A stretch of DNA of 64,000 bases from Streptomonospora salina (GTDB lineage Bacteria > Actinomycetota > Actinomycetes > Streptosporangiales > Streptosporangiaceae). Both the position numbers and the translations under genes were made by a program. The stretch is taken from positions 4,424,501-4,488,500 of the forward strand of contig NZ_JACHLY010000001.1 in assembly GCF_014204715.1 (NCBI RefSeq), in the 5' to 3' direction. The notes under the pieces are model-generated. The model had not been told where the DNA came from. It made no database searches and saw nothing but the letters and a program-made list of their open reading frames with translations. Each line of letters opens with the position of its first letter. The stretch's first letter is position 1. Shown here in pieces: positions 9,330-18,417 of this stretch.

Positions 9330-9971
9330 GTGGCTGATGGCGAACAGCGGGCGAGCGGCGAAACGGTCCCCGTCGATTTCTGGTTCGACCCCCTGTGCCC
9401 GTGGGCGTGGCTGGCCTCGCGGTGGCTGCTGGAAGTCGAGCGGGTGCGCCCGGTGCGGCCGCGCTGGCACGTGATGAGCCTGAGCGTGCTCAACCAGGGG
9501 CGCGACCTGCCCGAGGAGTACCGCACCCTGATGCAGGAGGGCTGGGGGCCGGTGCGCATCTGTATCGCCGCCGAGCAGAAGTACGGCGGCGACGTGCTCG
9601 CCCCGCTCTACACCGCGCTGGGCACGCGCTTCCACCACGGCAAGGAGCCGCGGTCGGCCGAGACTTACCGCGCCGCGCTGGCTGACGCCGGGCTGCCCGA
9701 GGACCTGGCCGAGGCCGCCGACACCGACGCCTACGACGAGGCGCTGGTCCGCTCCCACCACGACGGCATGGACCGCGTCGGCTACGAGGTGGGTACCCCG
9801 GTCGTTTCCGTGGAGGGCGTGTCCTTCTTCGGCCCGGTCGTCACCCCCGCGCCCAAGGGCGAGGAGGCCGGGCGCCTGTGGGACGGCGTGCTGCTGGTGG
9901 CCGGCACCGACGGCTTCTTCGAACTCAAGCGCAGCCGCGACCGCAAACCCATCTTCGACACCGGCGAGTAG
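9330..9971 (+). CDS. DsbA-family protein, mycothiol-dependent nitroreductase (Rv2466c) type
   Basis: 213 aa from a GTG with GAGGAG 6 nt upstream. It matches the DsbA-like family typified by Mycobacterium tuberculosis Rv2466c, which uses mycothiol as reductant: VDFWFDPLCPWAWLASRW near the N-terminus, HVMSLSVLN, WGPVRICIAAEQKYG and GTPVVSVEGVSFFGPV. The redox motif is CPWA rather than CPWC, so the second active-site Cys is missing; a monothiol mechanism is possible. A cytoplasmic location is likely, as no signal peptide is seen. Confidence 0.85.
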   Translation: MADGEQRASGETVPVDFWFDPLCPWAWLASRWLLEVERVRPVRPRWHVMSLSVLNQGRDLPEEYRTLMQEGWGPVRICIAAEQKYGGDVLAPLYTALGTRFHHGKEPRSAETYRAALADAGLPEDLAEAADTDAYDEALVRSHHDGMDRVGYEVGTPVVSVEGVSFFGPVVTPAPKGEEAGRLWDGVLLVAGTDGFFELKRSRDRKPIFDTGE

Positions 9972-10107
9972 GGCGCACGAGCGCAGCCCCGCGGGTGCCC
10001 GGTTCTGAGGTCCGGGCACCCGGATCGCGCCGCCGCGGGAACCGGAAGCGCCGCGGCGGCGTCGACTCCGGCAGGAGCCGACGGCGAACGGACAGGAAGG
10101 CCTGGCG

Positions 10108-10263
10108 ATGAGCGGACCCGACGACGAGCGCGTGGTGGACCTGGGCGAGGACGAACTGGACGTCCTTCCCGAAACGACCCGGGACGAGCGCGGGCCCGGA
10201 TGGGGCGACGGTCCCGACGACAACACGGAGCGCCTGCTGGAGGAGCGGCCGCCGCACTGGTGA
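10108..10263 (+). CDS. Small acidic conserved protein
   Basis: 51 aa from ATG 10108, with AGGAAGG upstream. Sequence features are MSGPDDERVVDLGEDELDVL at the N-terminus and LLEERPPHW at the C-terminus. Short acidic proteins ending this way occur in other actinomycetes, as I recall; no function is known to me. It lies 68 bp before the aldehyde dehydrogenase. Confidence 0.7.
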   Translation: MSGPDDERVVDLGEDELDVLPETTRDERGPGWGDGPDDNTERLLEERPPHW

Positions 10264-10330
10264 AAGCACCGATGCCGGAGTCGGCGCGGGCGGCGGGATA
10301 CTAGAACGGTGTTCTGGGAAAGTGGATGCC

Positions 10331-11758
10331 ATGCGATCCCTTTACCTGAACGGCGCCTGGACCCCTTCGGCCTCCAGCGGCGCCATCGACGTCATCAACC
10401 CGGCGACCGAGGAGGTCGTCGACGCGGTTCCGGACGGCGACGCGAGTGACGTCGACCGGGCCGTCGCGGCGGCCCGTGCGGCGTTTCCCGGCTGGTCGGC
10501 ACTGCCCTACACCGAGCGGTGCGCGCACCTCGCGCGGGCCCTCGGACTGCTGCAGGAGCGCGCCGGCGCCGTCGCCGAGTCCATCGCCACCGACATGGGC
10601 GCCCCGCTGAAGTTCGCCCAGAAGGTGCAGACCGGCTTCCCGCTGCTGATGTTCTCCACCTTCCTGCAGTTGATCGAGTCCGACGGCGAGCGGCTGTTCA
10701 CCGGCGAGAAGGCGGGCGACGGCGACTCCCTCATCGTGCGCGAGCCCTACGGCGTGGTCGGCGCGATCACGCCGTGGAACTACCCGCTGCACCAGATCGT
10801 GCTCAAGGCCGTCCCGGCGCTCGCCGCGGGCAACACCTTCGTCCTCAAGCCCACCGAGGTCGCGCCGGCGGCGGCCTACGCCCTCACCGAGGCGCTGCAC
10901 GACGCGGGGCTGCCCGCGGGCGTGTTCAACCTCGTCTCGGGCACCGGCCCCGTCGTCGGCGAGGCCCTCGCCGCGCATACGCAGGTGGACATGGTCTCCT
11001 TCACCGGATCGGGCCGCGCCGGCGAGCGGGTCGCCGAGGTCGGAGCGGCCACCGTGAAGAAGGTCGCCCTGGAGCTGGGCGGCAAGTCGCCCAACGTCAT
11101 CCTGCCCGACGCCGACCTGGAAACGGCGGTCACCAACGGTGTGGCCGACGTCATGCGCAACACCGGCCAGAGCTGCGACGCGCTGAGCCGGATGCTCGTG
11201 CCGCGCGAGCGCTACGACGAGGCGGTGCGCACGGCCGCCGAGGCCGCGCAGAAGTACGCGCCCGGCGACCCCTTCGCCGACGGCGTGCGGATGGGACCGC
11301 TCGTATCCGACGCCCAGCGCGCCCGCGTGCGCGCCTACATCGAAACCGGCGTCGCCGAGGGCGCCCGACTGGCCGCCGGCGGCCCCGAGGCGCCCGAAGG
11401 CGTCGAACAGGGCTACTTCGTGCGCCCGACCGTCTTCGCCGACGTCGACACCGGAATGCGCATCGCCCAGGAGGAGATCTTCGGGCCGGTCGTCGCGGTG
11501 ATCGCCTACGACGACGAGGACGACGCCGTGCGCATCGCCAACGACTCCGAATACGGGCTCTCCGGCGCCGTGTGGTCGGCCGACCCCGACCGCGCGCTCG
11601 CGGTGGCGCGGCGGCTGCGCACCGGCCAGGTCAAGATCAACGGATCCGGCGTGGAGCCGCGCCTGCCCTTCGGCGGCTACAAGCGGTCGGGTGTGGGCCG
11701 CGAGTGGGGTCTGCACGGGATCGAGGAGTTCTGCGAGGTCAAGGGCATTCAGAGGTGA
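10331..11758 (+). CDS. NAD(P)-dependent aldehyde dehydrogenase
   Basis: 475 aa from ATG 10331 (a GTG nine bases upstream is possible). A classical ALDH oxidising aldehydes to acids: cofactor region VVGAITPWNYPLHQIVLKAV, catalytic-base region VALELGGKSPNVIL, nucleophile Cys in NTGQSCDALSRM, and the C-terminal EEIFGPVV and PFGGYKRSGVGREWG motifs. The substrate cannot be told from sequence. It appears to be monocistronic. Confidence 0.93.
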   Translation: MRSLYLNGAWTPSASSGAIDVINPATEEVVDAVPDGDASDVDRAVAAARAAFPGWSALPYTERCAHLARALGLLQERAGAVAESIATDMGAPLKFAQKVQTGFPLLMFSTFLQLIESDGERLFTGEKAGDGDSLIVREPYGVVGAITPWNYPLHQIVLKAVPALAAGNTFVLKPTEVAPAAAYALTEALHDAGLPAGVFNLVSGTGPVVGEALAAHTQVDMVSFTGSGRAGERVAEVGAATVKKVALELGGKSPNVILPDADLETAVTNGVADVMRNTGQSCDALSRMLVPRERYDEAVRTAAEAAQKYAPGDPFADGVRMGPLVSDAQRARVRAYIETGVAEGARLAAGGPEAPEGVEQGYFVRPTVFADVDTGMRIAQEEIFGPVVAVIAYDDEDDAVRIANDSEYGLSGAVWSADPDRALAVARRLRTGQVKINGSGVEPRLPFGGYKRSGVGREWGLHGIEEFCEVKGIQR

Positions 11759-11869
11759 CGGATCCCCCGTACGGGGCGGTGCCGGGTGTATGGCACGATC
11801 AACAGCGGTGCGGAAGCGCCCTGCAGGCGCTCCGCACCCTGTATCCGCTTACCCAGTACGAGGTGCGAA

Positions 11870-12031
11870 TTGAGCAAGCAGACGGAGTCGAAGGCCGTTC
11901 CGGTACGCAAGGACATCGGAGCCATCGTCCTGGCCAATGTCATCGCCCTGGTGTCGCTGCTCGTGTTCGGCGCCATGGGGATGGGTATCGCCTCGGTCGC
12001 CACCGGTGAGTCGCTGTTCCAGGGGCTGTGA
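11870..12031 (+). CDS. Small single-helix membrane protein
   Basis: 53 aa from a TTG at 11870 with GAGG 6 nt upstream. A polar N-terminus (SKQTESKAVPVRKDIG) leads into one membrane helix (AIVLANVIALVSLLVFGAMG) and a short tail. The family is not recognised. The ribosome binding site and hydrophobic pattern argue for a real gene; the TTG start is the main doubt. Confidence 0.55.
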   Translation: MSKQTESKAVPVRKDIGAIVLANVIALVSLLVFGAMGMGIASVATGESLFQGL

Positions 12032-12118
12032 GTCGCCGGCGCGGTCGCCCCGATGTCCGCACGCCCGCTCCCGGCCTCCTGCGCCGGCGCGGGCGCCTTT
12101 CATAGGAAGCTAGAAGAC

Positions 12119-12595
12119 GTGCGTGTATACCTCGGCAGTGACCATGCGGGATTCGAGCTGAAAGAGCACCTCGTCTCCTGGCTCACGAGGCAGGGCCACG
12201 AGGTGGTCGACGCCGGGCCGGCCGGCTACGACCCCGTCGACGACTACCCCCCGTTCGTGCTGCGCGCCGCCGAAGGCGTGGCCGCCGACACCGGATCCCT
12301 GGGTCTGGTCATCGGCGGCTCCGGCAACGGCGAGCAGATCGCGGCCAACAAGGTTCCCGGTGTGCGTGCGGCGCTGGCCTGGAGCGAGGAGACCGCGCGA
12401 CTGGCCCGCCAGCACAACGACGCCAACGTCGTCGCGCTCGGCGCCCGGATGCACAGCGCGCACGAGGCCGAAGAGCTGCTCGGGGCGTTTTTGCAGACCC
12501 CCTTCAGCGGCGACGACCGCCACAGCCGGCGGATCGCCATGCTCGACGGCTACGAGCGCTCGGGCGAGCTGCCGCCCCTGCCCGACGGCGCCTGA
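12119..12595 (+). CDS. rpiB: Ribose-5-phosphate isomerase B
   Basis: 158 aa from GTG 12119. RpiB interconverts ribose-5-phosphate and ribulose-5-phosphate in the pentose-phosphate pathway. Diagnostic motifs are MRVYLGSDHAGFELKEHL, GGSGNGEQIAANKVPGVRAA and HNDANVVALGAR. The phosphate-binding and catalytic segment GSGNGE has Ser where many proteobacterial enzymes have Cys, as usual in actinobacterial RpiB. Confidence 0.95.
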   Translation: MRVYLGSDHAGFELKEHLVSWLTRQGHEVVDAGPAGYDPVDDYPPFVLRAAEGVAADTGSLGLVIGGSGNGEQIAANKVPGVRAALAWSEETARLARQHNDANVVALGARMHSAHEAEELLGAFLQTPFSGDDRHSRRIAMLDGYERSGELPPLPDGA

Positions 12596-12623
12596 TCCGG
12601 TCCGCGGCGGCCGCGAAACGAGC

Positions 12624-12660
12624 GGCGGATCCGCGGCCCCGCCGGTGCCGCGGATCCGCC
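12624..12660. terminator. 14-bp hairpin between convergent rpiB and eis
   Basis: Perfect 14-bp arms at 12624-12637 and 12647-12660, loop of 9 nt, in the gap between rpiB (+) and the eis-like gene (-). It probably acts for both directions. Confidence 0.6.
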
Positions 12661-12811
12661 GGCCCCGAACGCCTGCGGACGGCGGTGTGCGCGTGCCCGC
12701 CGCCGGCGTTCCGCCGTGACGGCGATACGGACGGACGGGACCGGAACGCCCGCACACGCCGGATGACGCCCGAGCCCGTGCGCCTATGCGCTCCCGCCCC
12801 GGGCGGCCGGG

Positions 12812-14086
12812 CTAGAAGATGTCGGCGCAGTGGGGGCGGTCGGAGCGGCCCAGGGCGGTGTCGAGCCGCTGAACGGCTCCCGCCGTCGCCTCACCGACCA
12901 TCCCGGACTCCAGGTAGCCGCTCAGCGGGGTGTCGCCCAGGAAGGCGGCTCCCAGGTGGGACACGTCCAGGCTGATGTCGGGCGCGTCCTCGGCGGGGGT
13001 GCATCGGGCGGCGTCGGTGTCGGCGCTCAGCCGCCACCGGCCCGCGTTCCAGGGACAGTGGCGGTCGCGCACCTCGATCACCGTGTCGACCGGCGCGGCG
13101 TAGCTGCGCCGCTCCAGCGCCCCCGGTACGTTCACCAGCCGCACCCACAGGTTGGCGTTGTGGTGCAGCCGGGTCCGGTACGAGTCGTCCAGCAGGTGCA
13201 GCAGCGGATCGTCCAGCGGCAGCATGTCGTGGGTCACGCGCAGTACCAGGTCGCGGGTCAGCACGTGCTCCCACAGCAGCGCGGCGGCCGCGGGCGCGGT
13301 CGCGTAGTGCTCCTGGACCTCCAGGCACCCCGCGGCGGCACCGTATTCGTTCCAGCGCTGGCGCGTGCGGTAGAGGATGTAGCCCAGCGGCCCCGCGTCG
13401 TCCTCGGCGACCGCGCACCGCAGGGGCCCCCGCCCGTCGCGCTCCGCGGGATCGTCGCGCAGCACCTTGTTCCACCATGCGGTGTCGCGCTGGAACTCGC
13501 CGACGCGCCGGGCGGCGGCGGCCCGGTGCACCTCCGCGAGCGCGCCGCGCGCCTCCTCGGCGCCGGTCAGCCGGAGCCGCAGCGCCGGATCGCGCGGCGC
13601 GTCGGTGCGCAGCGCGACCTCCCGGGTCGGAAGGTCCAGGTGGACCGCCCCGGCCGCGGGGCCGAAGCCGAAGCGGCCGTAGATCCCGCCTTCGGAGGCG
13701 AACAGCGCGGCGACGTCCTCCCCGCGGTCGCGGACGTCGGCGAGCTGCCGGCGCAGCATCGCGCTCAGCACGCCTCGGCGACGGTGCGTGGGCCACACCC
13801 CGACCCCGGTGATGCCGGCGACCGGGCGCGGACCGCCGGGCAGCGTCATCGTGAAGGAGTAGGCCGACGTGCAGCCCACCGGCCGCCCGCCGTCGAACAC
13901 CGCCAGGCTGCGGTCGCGTTCGAGGGTCTCGCGCACCTGGTCCAGGCTGTGCGACGCGGCCAGCAGCGCCTCGCCGACGACCTCGCAGACAGCGGGCAGC
14001 TCGGATTCCTCGGGCATCCGGACGTCCCAGTGCGCGCCGGGACCCGGGTCCGCTTCGGGAACGGAGGATTCACGGGAGAAGGACAT
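12812..14086 (-). CDS. Eis-family GNAT N-acetyltransferase
   Basis: 424 aa from ATG 14086; the open frame to 14281 adds only Arg-rich sequence. Eis-type enzymes have a GNAT domain, a second degenerate GNAT domain and an SCP2-like C-terminal domain, and acetylate amines such as aminoglycosides at multiple positions. Visible here are GITGVGVWPTHRRRGVLSAM (acetyl-CoA loop), FGFGPAAGAVHLDL, and the C-terminal DRPHCADIF ending in Phe, whose carboxylate acts as catalytic base in the family. The true substrate is unknown. It is divergent from the phosphatase gene. Confidence 0.88.
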   Translation of the reverse strand: MSFSRESSVPEADPGPGAHWDVRMPEESELPAVCEVVGEALLAASHSLDQVRETLERDRSLAVFDGGRPVGCTSAYSFTMTLPGGPRPVAGITGVGVWPTHRRRGVLSAMLRRQLADVRDRGEDVAALFASEGGIYGRFGFGPAAGAVHLDLPTREVALRTDAPRDPALRLRLTGAEEARGALAEVHRAAAARRVGEFQRDTAWWNKVLRDDPAERDGRGPLRCAVAEDDAGPLGYILYRTRQRWNEYGAAAGCLEVQEHYATAPAAAALLWEHVLTRDLVLRVTHDMLPLDDPLLHLLDDSYRTRLHHNANLWVRLVNVPGALERRSYAAPVDTVIEVRDRHCPWNAGRWRLSADTDAARCTPAEDAPDISLDVSHLGAAFLGDTPLSGYLESGMVGEATAGAVQRLDTALGRSDRPHCADIF

Positions 14087-14395
14087 GCCCTTGTCCCTAC
14101 CACCGCAGATCCCCCCGCGCGAGCGGTTTTTCCGCCACGTGCCGCGACCGGCCCGCGGCAGGTCTGCGCGGCGGTTCCGCGACTCGGCCCGGCGGATCCG
14201 CCCGGAAACCGGCCGCGACTCCCCTTGCCCCCGGCGGCGTCGCCGGCGCCGGCCCGTAGCGGAGCGTGCGGAGGTGTCCACGGGACCGGAGCGTCAGCTG
14301 GGACAATATCGGTCGGACTCATACCGGATCGGCGCGCGCCGTGATGGCGGGCACGGCGTGCCGGTGTCCGCGGCGCGCGCTACAGTGCGGGCACC
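14087..14395. other. Divergent intergenic region, eis / phosphatase
   Basis: 309 bp between two divergently transcribed genes, so it should hold both promoters. I see no confident -10/-35 pair, operator palindrome or small gene in it. Confidence 0.4.
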
Positions 14396-15499
14396 ATGAA
14401 GGCCAAGCCCACCGCACGATTCCTCCGCCATGCGCGGTCCCTGTGGCAGCGCGTGGTGGCGCTGCTCCGGCGCAAGGTGCTCTTCCGCTATCGCCTGGTG
14501 CTGATCACGCTCGTGCTCTTGGCGGTGGGTATCGGCGTGGGCGCCGTGTGGGGCCCGACCGTCTGGTTCCCGCCCAGCGCCATCATCGTGACGGTGGTCG
14601 CCGGCGGGCTGCTGCTCAAACGCAAGAGCCTGGCGTTCCTGCTGGCGGTGGACGCGGCGGTGCTGCTGTTCACCGCCTTCCGGCTGGACATCGGCCGCGT
14701 CGGCCCGGGACTGCTGGTCACCATCGGCGCCACCGCCGTCGTCGCGTACCTGCTCTCGGGCGTACGCGAACGCCTGGGCATGCAGGGGCTCAGCGGCGAG
14801 CGGATGCTCCTGGAGCTGCGCGACCGCCTGCGCGCCCAAGGCAAACTGCCCGATCTCCCGTCCGGCTGGGGCGGCACGGCGGTGCTGCGCCAGGCCGGCG
14901 GATCCTCCTTCGGCGGCGACTTCGTCGTCTCCATGCGCCAGGACCACCGCCTGGAGGTCGCCGTGGTCGACGTCTCCGGCAAGGGCGTCGACGCCGGCAC
15001 CCGCGCGCTGCTGCTGTCCGGGGCGTTCAGCGGCCTGATCTCGGCGGTGCCCAGCGGCGAGTTCCTGTCGCACTGCAACGACCACCTCACCCGCACCGCA
15101 CTGGGCGAGGGCTTCGTGACGGCGGTGCACCTGAGCCTGGATCTGGACAGCGGCGACTACCTGATCGCTTCGGCGGGCCACCCGCCCGCGGTGCAGTACG
15201 ACTACGGCGCCGGACGGTGGTCCTCCACCGACGCCAAGGGCGTCGTTCTGGGCGTGATGCCGGAAATCCAGTACACGCCGGTCAAGGGCCGGCTGCGGCC
15301 GGGCGACGCCATCATGCTCTACACCGACGGGCTCATCGAGACCCCCGGCGAAGACCTCGACGCGGGCCTGGACCGCTTGCTCACCGCCGCCGACGGCGCG
15401 GCGCTGCAAGGGTTCGGCGCGGGCGCCCGGACCATCGTCGATTCGCTGAGCAAGGGCAAGAACGACGACACCGCGCTTGTGGTCATCTGGCGCGACTGA
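14396..15499 (+). CDS. Membrane-anchored SpoIIE/RsbU-type PP2C phosphatase
   Basis: 367 aa. Four hydrophobic segments at about residues 30-125 (for example YRLVLITLVLLAVGIGVGA) precede a PPM/SpoIIE phosphatase domain from about 150: GGDFVVSMRQ, VVDVSGKGVDAGTRALLL, SAGHPPAVQYDY, IMLYTDGLIETP and GKNDDTALVVIW, containing the metal-binding Asp residues. Proteins of this build dephosphorylate anti-anti-sigma factors in stress partner-switching. No anti-sigma kinase or STAS gene is adjacent, so the partner is unknown. Confidence 0.9.
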   Translation: MKAKPTARFLRHARSLWQRVVALLRRKVLFRYRLVLITLVLLAVGIGVGAVWGPTVWFPPSAIIVTVVAGGLLLKRKSLAFLLAVDAAVLLFTAFRLDIGRVGPGLLVTIGATAVVAYLLSGVRERLGMQGLSGERMLLELRDRLRAQGKLPDLPSGWGGTAVLRQAGGSSFGGDFVVSMRQDHRLEVAVVDVSGKGVDAGTRALLLSGAFSGLISAVPSGEFLSHCNDHLTRTALGEGFVTAVHLSLDLDSGDYLIASAGHPPAVQYDYGAGRWSSTDAKGVVLGVMPEIQYTPVKGRLRPGDAIMLYTDGLIETPGEDLDAGLDRLLTAADGAALQGFGAGARTIVDSLSKGKNDDTALVVIWRD

Positions 15500-15663
15500 G
15501 CACCGCAGCCCGCCTCCGCGGCCGCGCGGCGTCCCCGGTGGCGCGCCTGTGGCGGTAGGGTCGTCGTGTTCCCCGGGCAGACGAGTGGTGCCTCGTTGCC
15601 GTGTCCAGAGGCCCCCGCCGCGCCCCAGCGGATTCTCGCGATCGTCAGGAGGGGGTGCTCAGC

Positions 15664-17007
15664 ATGGCCGAAGACGACGCCGGCGCGGAGCTGCCCGAGC
15701 TGGTCGATGCCAACGACCTCACCGGCATCCGGTTGTGGCTGGCCGAGCACCAGCCCTACGAGATCGCCGACGAACTCGAACGCATGCCCAGCCACACCGC
15801 CCTGGTCCCGTTCCGGCTCCTGGACAAGGACCGCGAACTGGAGGTGTTCGAAGGGCTCGATCCGGTCCACCAGCAGGAGATCCTGGTCGGGCTGCGCGAC
15901 TCGGTCTTCCACGAGCTCCTGGAGTCGATGGACCCCGACGACCGGGCGCGGCTGCTCGGGGAGGCACCCGCGAAGATCGCGACCCGCGCGCTGGCCGGGC
16001 TCAGCCCCGCTCAGCGCAAGATGACGGCGGCCCTGCTGGGCTATCCCGAGGGGTCGGTCGGGCGCTACATGACGCCCGAGACCGTCGTCCTGCACCGCGA
16101 TCTGACGGTCGGCCGCGCGTTGGAGGTCGTACGGGCCAAAGGAGCCGACGCCGAGACCGTCTACACGCTGCCGGTGGTCGACGACGGCCGCCGCCTCGCC
16201 GGCACCGTGCAGTTGAGCGATCTGGTGGTCAGCGACGACGACAGCCTGGTCAAGGACATCGTCGACGTGCTCGTGCCCCGGGTCGGCGCCACCGAGCCCG
16301 CCGAGGAGTCGGCGCGGCTGATGCAGCAGGCCAACATGGTCGCGATGCCGGTGGTCGATTCCGAGGAGCGCTTCGTCGGGCTGCTGACCTTCGACGACGC
16401 GCTGGAGCTGATCGAGGCGGCCGACTCCGAGGACATCGCCCGCCAGTCCGGCGCCAGCCCGGTGGCCGGCCACTACGTCGCCGCCGGAGTCGTGCGTCTG
16501 GCTCGGGCACGCTCGGTATGGCTGCTGCTGCTCATCGTCGCGGCCACGCTGACCGTCAACGTGATGCAGGGCTTCGAGTCCACCCTGGAGGAGGTGACCG
16601 CGCTCGCGCTGTTCGTGCCGATGCTCACGGGCACCGGTGGCAACGTCGGCTCCCAGTCGGCCACGGCGATCGTGCGCGCCCTGGCGGTCGGCGAAGTGCG
16701 CCTGCGCGACCTGCCCAAGGTGGCCTGGAAGGAGTCGCGGGTGGGGCTCCTGCTGGGGCTGATGCTCGCCTGCATCGCCATGGTCATCGGCACGGCGCTG
16801 GTGGGCACGCTCATCGCCGTGGTCGTGGCGTCGTCGGTGATCGCGATCTGCACCTGGGCCGCCGTCATCGGCAGCACGATGCCGCTGCTGGCCCGCCGGG
16901 TGGGGGTCGACCCCGCGGTGGTTTCGGCCCCGCTGGTGTCGACGCTCGTCGACGCCACCGGGCTGCTGATCTATTTCACCATCGCGCGGCTGATCCTGGG
17001 CGTGTGA
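15664..17007 (+). CDS. mgtE: Magnesium transporter MgtE
   Basis: 447 aa from ATG 15664, preceded by AGGAGGGGG. MgtE is a Mg2+-gated Mg2+ channel. Domains in order: N-terminal helical superhelix (1-120), paired CBS domains (about 125-250; YMTPETVVLHRDLTV, LPVVDDGRRLAGTV, MPVVDSEERFVGLL), and a five-helix membrane domain with the signature TGTGGNVGSQSATAIVRAL. I found no magnesium riboswitch in the 160-bp leader by eye. Confidence 0.95.
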   Translation: MAEDDAGAELPELVDANDLTGIRLWLAEHQPYEIADELERMPSHTALVPFRLLDKDRELEVFEGLDPVHQQEILVGLRDSVFHELLESMDPDDRARLLGEAPAKIATRALAGLSPAQRKMTAALLGYPEGSVGRYMTPETVVLHRDLTVGRALEVVRAKGADAETVYTLPVVDDGRRLAGTVQLSDLVVSDDDSLVKDIVDVLVPRVGATEPAEESARLMQQANMVAMPVVDSEERFVGLLTFDDALELIEAADSEDIARQSGASPVAGHYVAAGVVRLARARSVWLLLLIVAATLTVNVMQGFESTLEEVTALALFVPMLTGTGGNVGSQSATAIVRALAVGEVRLRDLPKVAWKESRVGLLLGLMLACIAMVIGTALVGTLIAVVVASSVIAICTWAAVIGSTMPLLARRVGVDPAVVSAPLVSTLVDATGLLIYFTIARLILGV

Positions 17008-17150
17008 GGCGGGTGCGCGGCCGGGTGCGCACCCCCGCATCCGCCGGCGGATACGACGACGGCATCACCGCAGGTATAACGCCGGGTGCAACGGGTACCG
17101 CCGTCGACGACCGCGGAAAACCCGAGACGTGTCCGAACAGGGGGAGCGAC

Positions 17151-17369
17151 ATGTCCGAGGGAAGCGCATTCGACAAGATCAAGAGCAAGGTCGGCGAGCA
17201 CAGCGGGAAGGTCGAAGAGGGAGTCGACAAGCTCAAGGACTTCGCCAAGGAGAAGACCGGCGGCAAGTACGACGACAAGATCGATCAGGCCGGCGACGCC
17301 GCGACCGACTTCGTCGCCGGCGAGGACGGCGGCGAGGAGGGCGGTTCCGGCACGTCCGACCAGCGCTGA
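17151..17369 (+). CDS. Rv0909/MT0933-family small protein (annotated antitoxin family)
   Basis: 72 aa from ATG 17151 with GGGGAG just upstream. The pattern DKIKSKVGEHSGKVEEGVDK followed by KEKTGGKYDDKIDQAGDAAT is typical of the actinobacterial family usually named after the putative antitoxin Rv0909. It is highly charged and helical with an acidic Gly-rich tail. No toxin gene adjoins it, so the antitoxin label is doubtful; such proteins resemble CsbD-like stress proteins in composition. Confidence 0.75.
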   Translation: MSEGSAFDKIKSKVGEHSGKVEEGVDKLKDFAKEKTGGKYDDKIDQAGDAATDFVAGEDGGEEGGSGTSDQR

Positions 17370-17450
17370 GCGGGGCCGGCGACACGGCTCCGCGGCCCCG
17401 GAGCGGGAGCGCGGCCGCCGCGTCGTGTGCGCCCGGCCCGCGCCGGGTGC

Positions 17451-18254
17451 TCAGGCGGTTGTGCCGTCGGCCCGCGCGCTCCACCGGCCGCCGCGGCGCT
17501 CGATGGCGATGGGGTGGTCGAAGCAGGCGGTGACGGGCTTGCTCTGCAGCGTCCGGGCCGCCTCGCCTGCGGCGACGACCTGGCCGGCGCGCAGCAGCAG
17601 TGCGTGGGTGGTCGAAGCGGGAAGTTCCTCCAGGTGGTGGGTCACCAGCACGGTGGCCAACTCCGGATGCTCGCGGCGCAGCTCGTCGAGCGCCGTGAGC
17701 AGTCGCTCGCGGGCGGCGACGTCGAGCCCTGCGGCGGGCTCGTCGAGCAGCAGCAGCCGCGGGCGCGGCATCAGGGCGCGGGCGATCAGGAAGCGGCCGC
17801 GTTCGCCCTGGGACAGGGTCGGCCACGGGTCGTCGCGCAGTCGGTCGACGCCCATCATGGCCATCAGCCGCTCGGAGCGGGCCTGTTCCTCGGGCGACGG
17901 ATGCCAGCGCGGCGGGACCTCCACGGTGCCGGTGGCGCCGGTCAGGACGACGGTGCGGCCGGGAAGCGCCGAGCGCGGATCGTGGCGCGGGTCGACATGT
18001 CCGATGCGGCGCCGCAGCTCGCGCAGGTCGGTCCGGCCGAGGCGGCCGCCGAGCACCTCGACGGTGCCGCGCGTGGGGTGCTGCTCGGCGCTGAGCAGGC
18101 TCAGCAGCGTGCTCTTGCCCGCGCCGTTGGGGCCGAGCAGTGCCCAGTGCTCTCCGGGACGCACGACCATGCTCGCCTGGTCGAGGAGCTTCTTACCGGA
18201 GCGGACGACGTCGACGGCGTCGGCGTTCAGGACGGGAGCGGTCGAAACGGTCAC
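17451..18254 (-). CDS. ABC transporter ATP-binding protein
   Basis: 267 aa from a GTG start. Walker A is LLGPNGAGKST, the signature is TLSQGERGRFLIARAL, Walker B is RLLLLDEPAAGLD, and the H-loop lies in VLVTHHLEEL. The insert between Walker A and the signature (GHVDPRHDP to VPPRWHPSPEEQ) resembles the ModF/YlmA-type stand-alone ATPases. There is no permease next to it, so its transport partner, if any, is encoded elsewhere. Confidence 0.9.
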   Translation of the reverse strand: MTVSTAPVLNADAVDVVRSGKKLLDQASMVVRPGEHWALLGPNGAGKSTLLSLLSAEQHPTRGTVEVLGGRLGRTDLRELRRRIGHVDPRHDPRSALPGRTVVLTGATGTVEVPPRWHPSPEEQARSERLMAMMGVDRLRDDPWPTLSQGERGRFLIARALMPRPRLLLLDEPAAGLDVAARERLLTALDELRREHPELATVLVTHHLEELPASTTHALLLRAGQVVAAGEAARTLQSKPVTACFDHPIAIERRGGRWSARADGTTA

Positions 18255-18417
18255 CGGTCCAGGTTAGCGGCGCGGCCGCGGTCGCGGACCGGGCAGGGGA
18301 GTGGCATGACGCCGGTCCGACCGGCCCGGATACCGTGGTGTTCATCGCCGTGTCCCCGTGAATCGGCCGGGCAGCGCGCAAGGGCGCCGCAGCCGGCCGT
18401 GGAGGAGCAGGAAACAG

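Noticed and set aside
6015-10226. Very long open frames (over 1200 codons) on both strands across pepN
   Set aside because: High GC keeps antisense frames open. Only the pepN frame carries protein motifs; the nitroreductase-like gene uses just the last 213 codons of the plus-strand frame.
15500-15663. Magnesium (M-box) riboswitch in the mgtE leader
   Set aside because: The leader is only about 160 nt and I found none of the conserved M-box core sequence or its three-helix arrangement by eye.
17151-17369. Toxin-antitoxin module suggested by the Rv0909 'antitoxin' family name
   Set aside because: No partner toxin frame lies within reach on either side (mgtE upstream, a convergent ABC ATPase downstream), and the family label is weakly supported.
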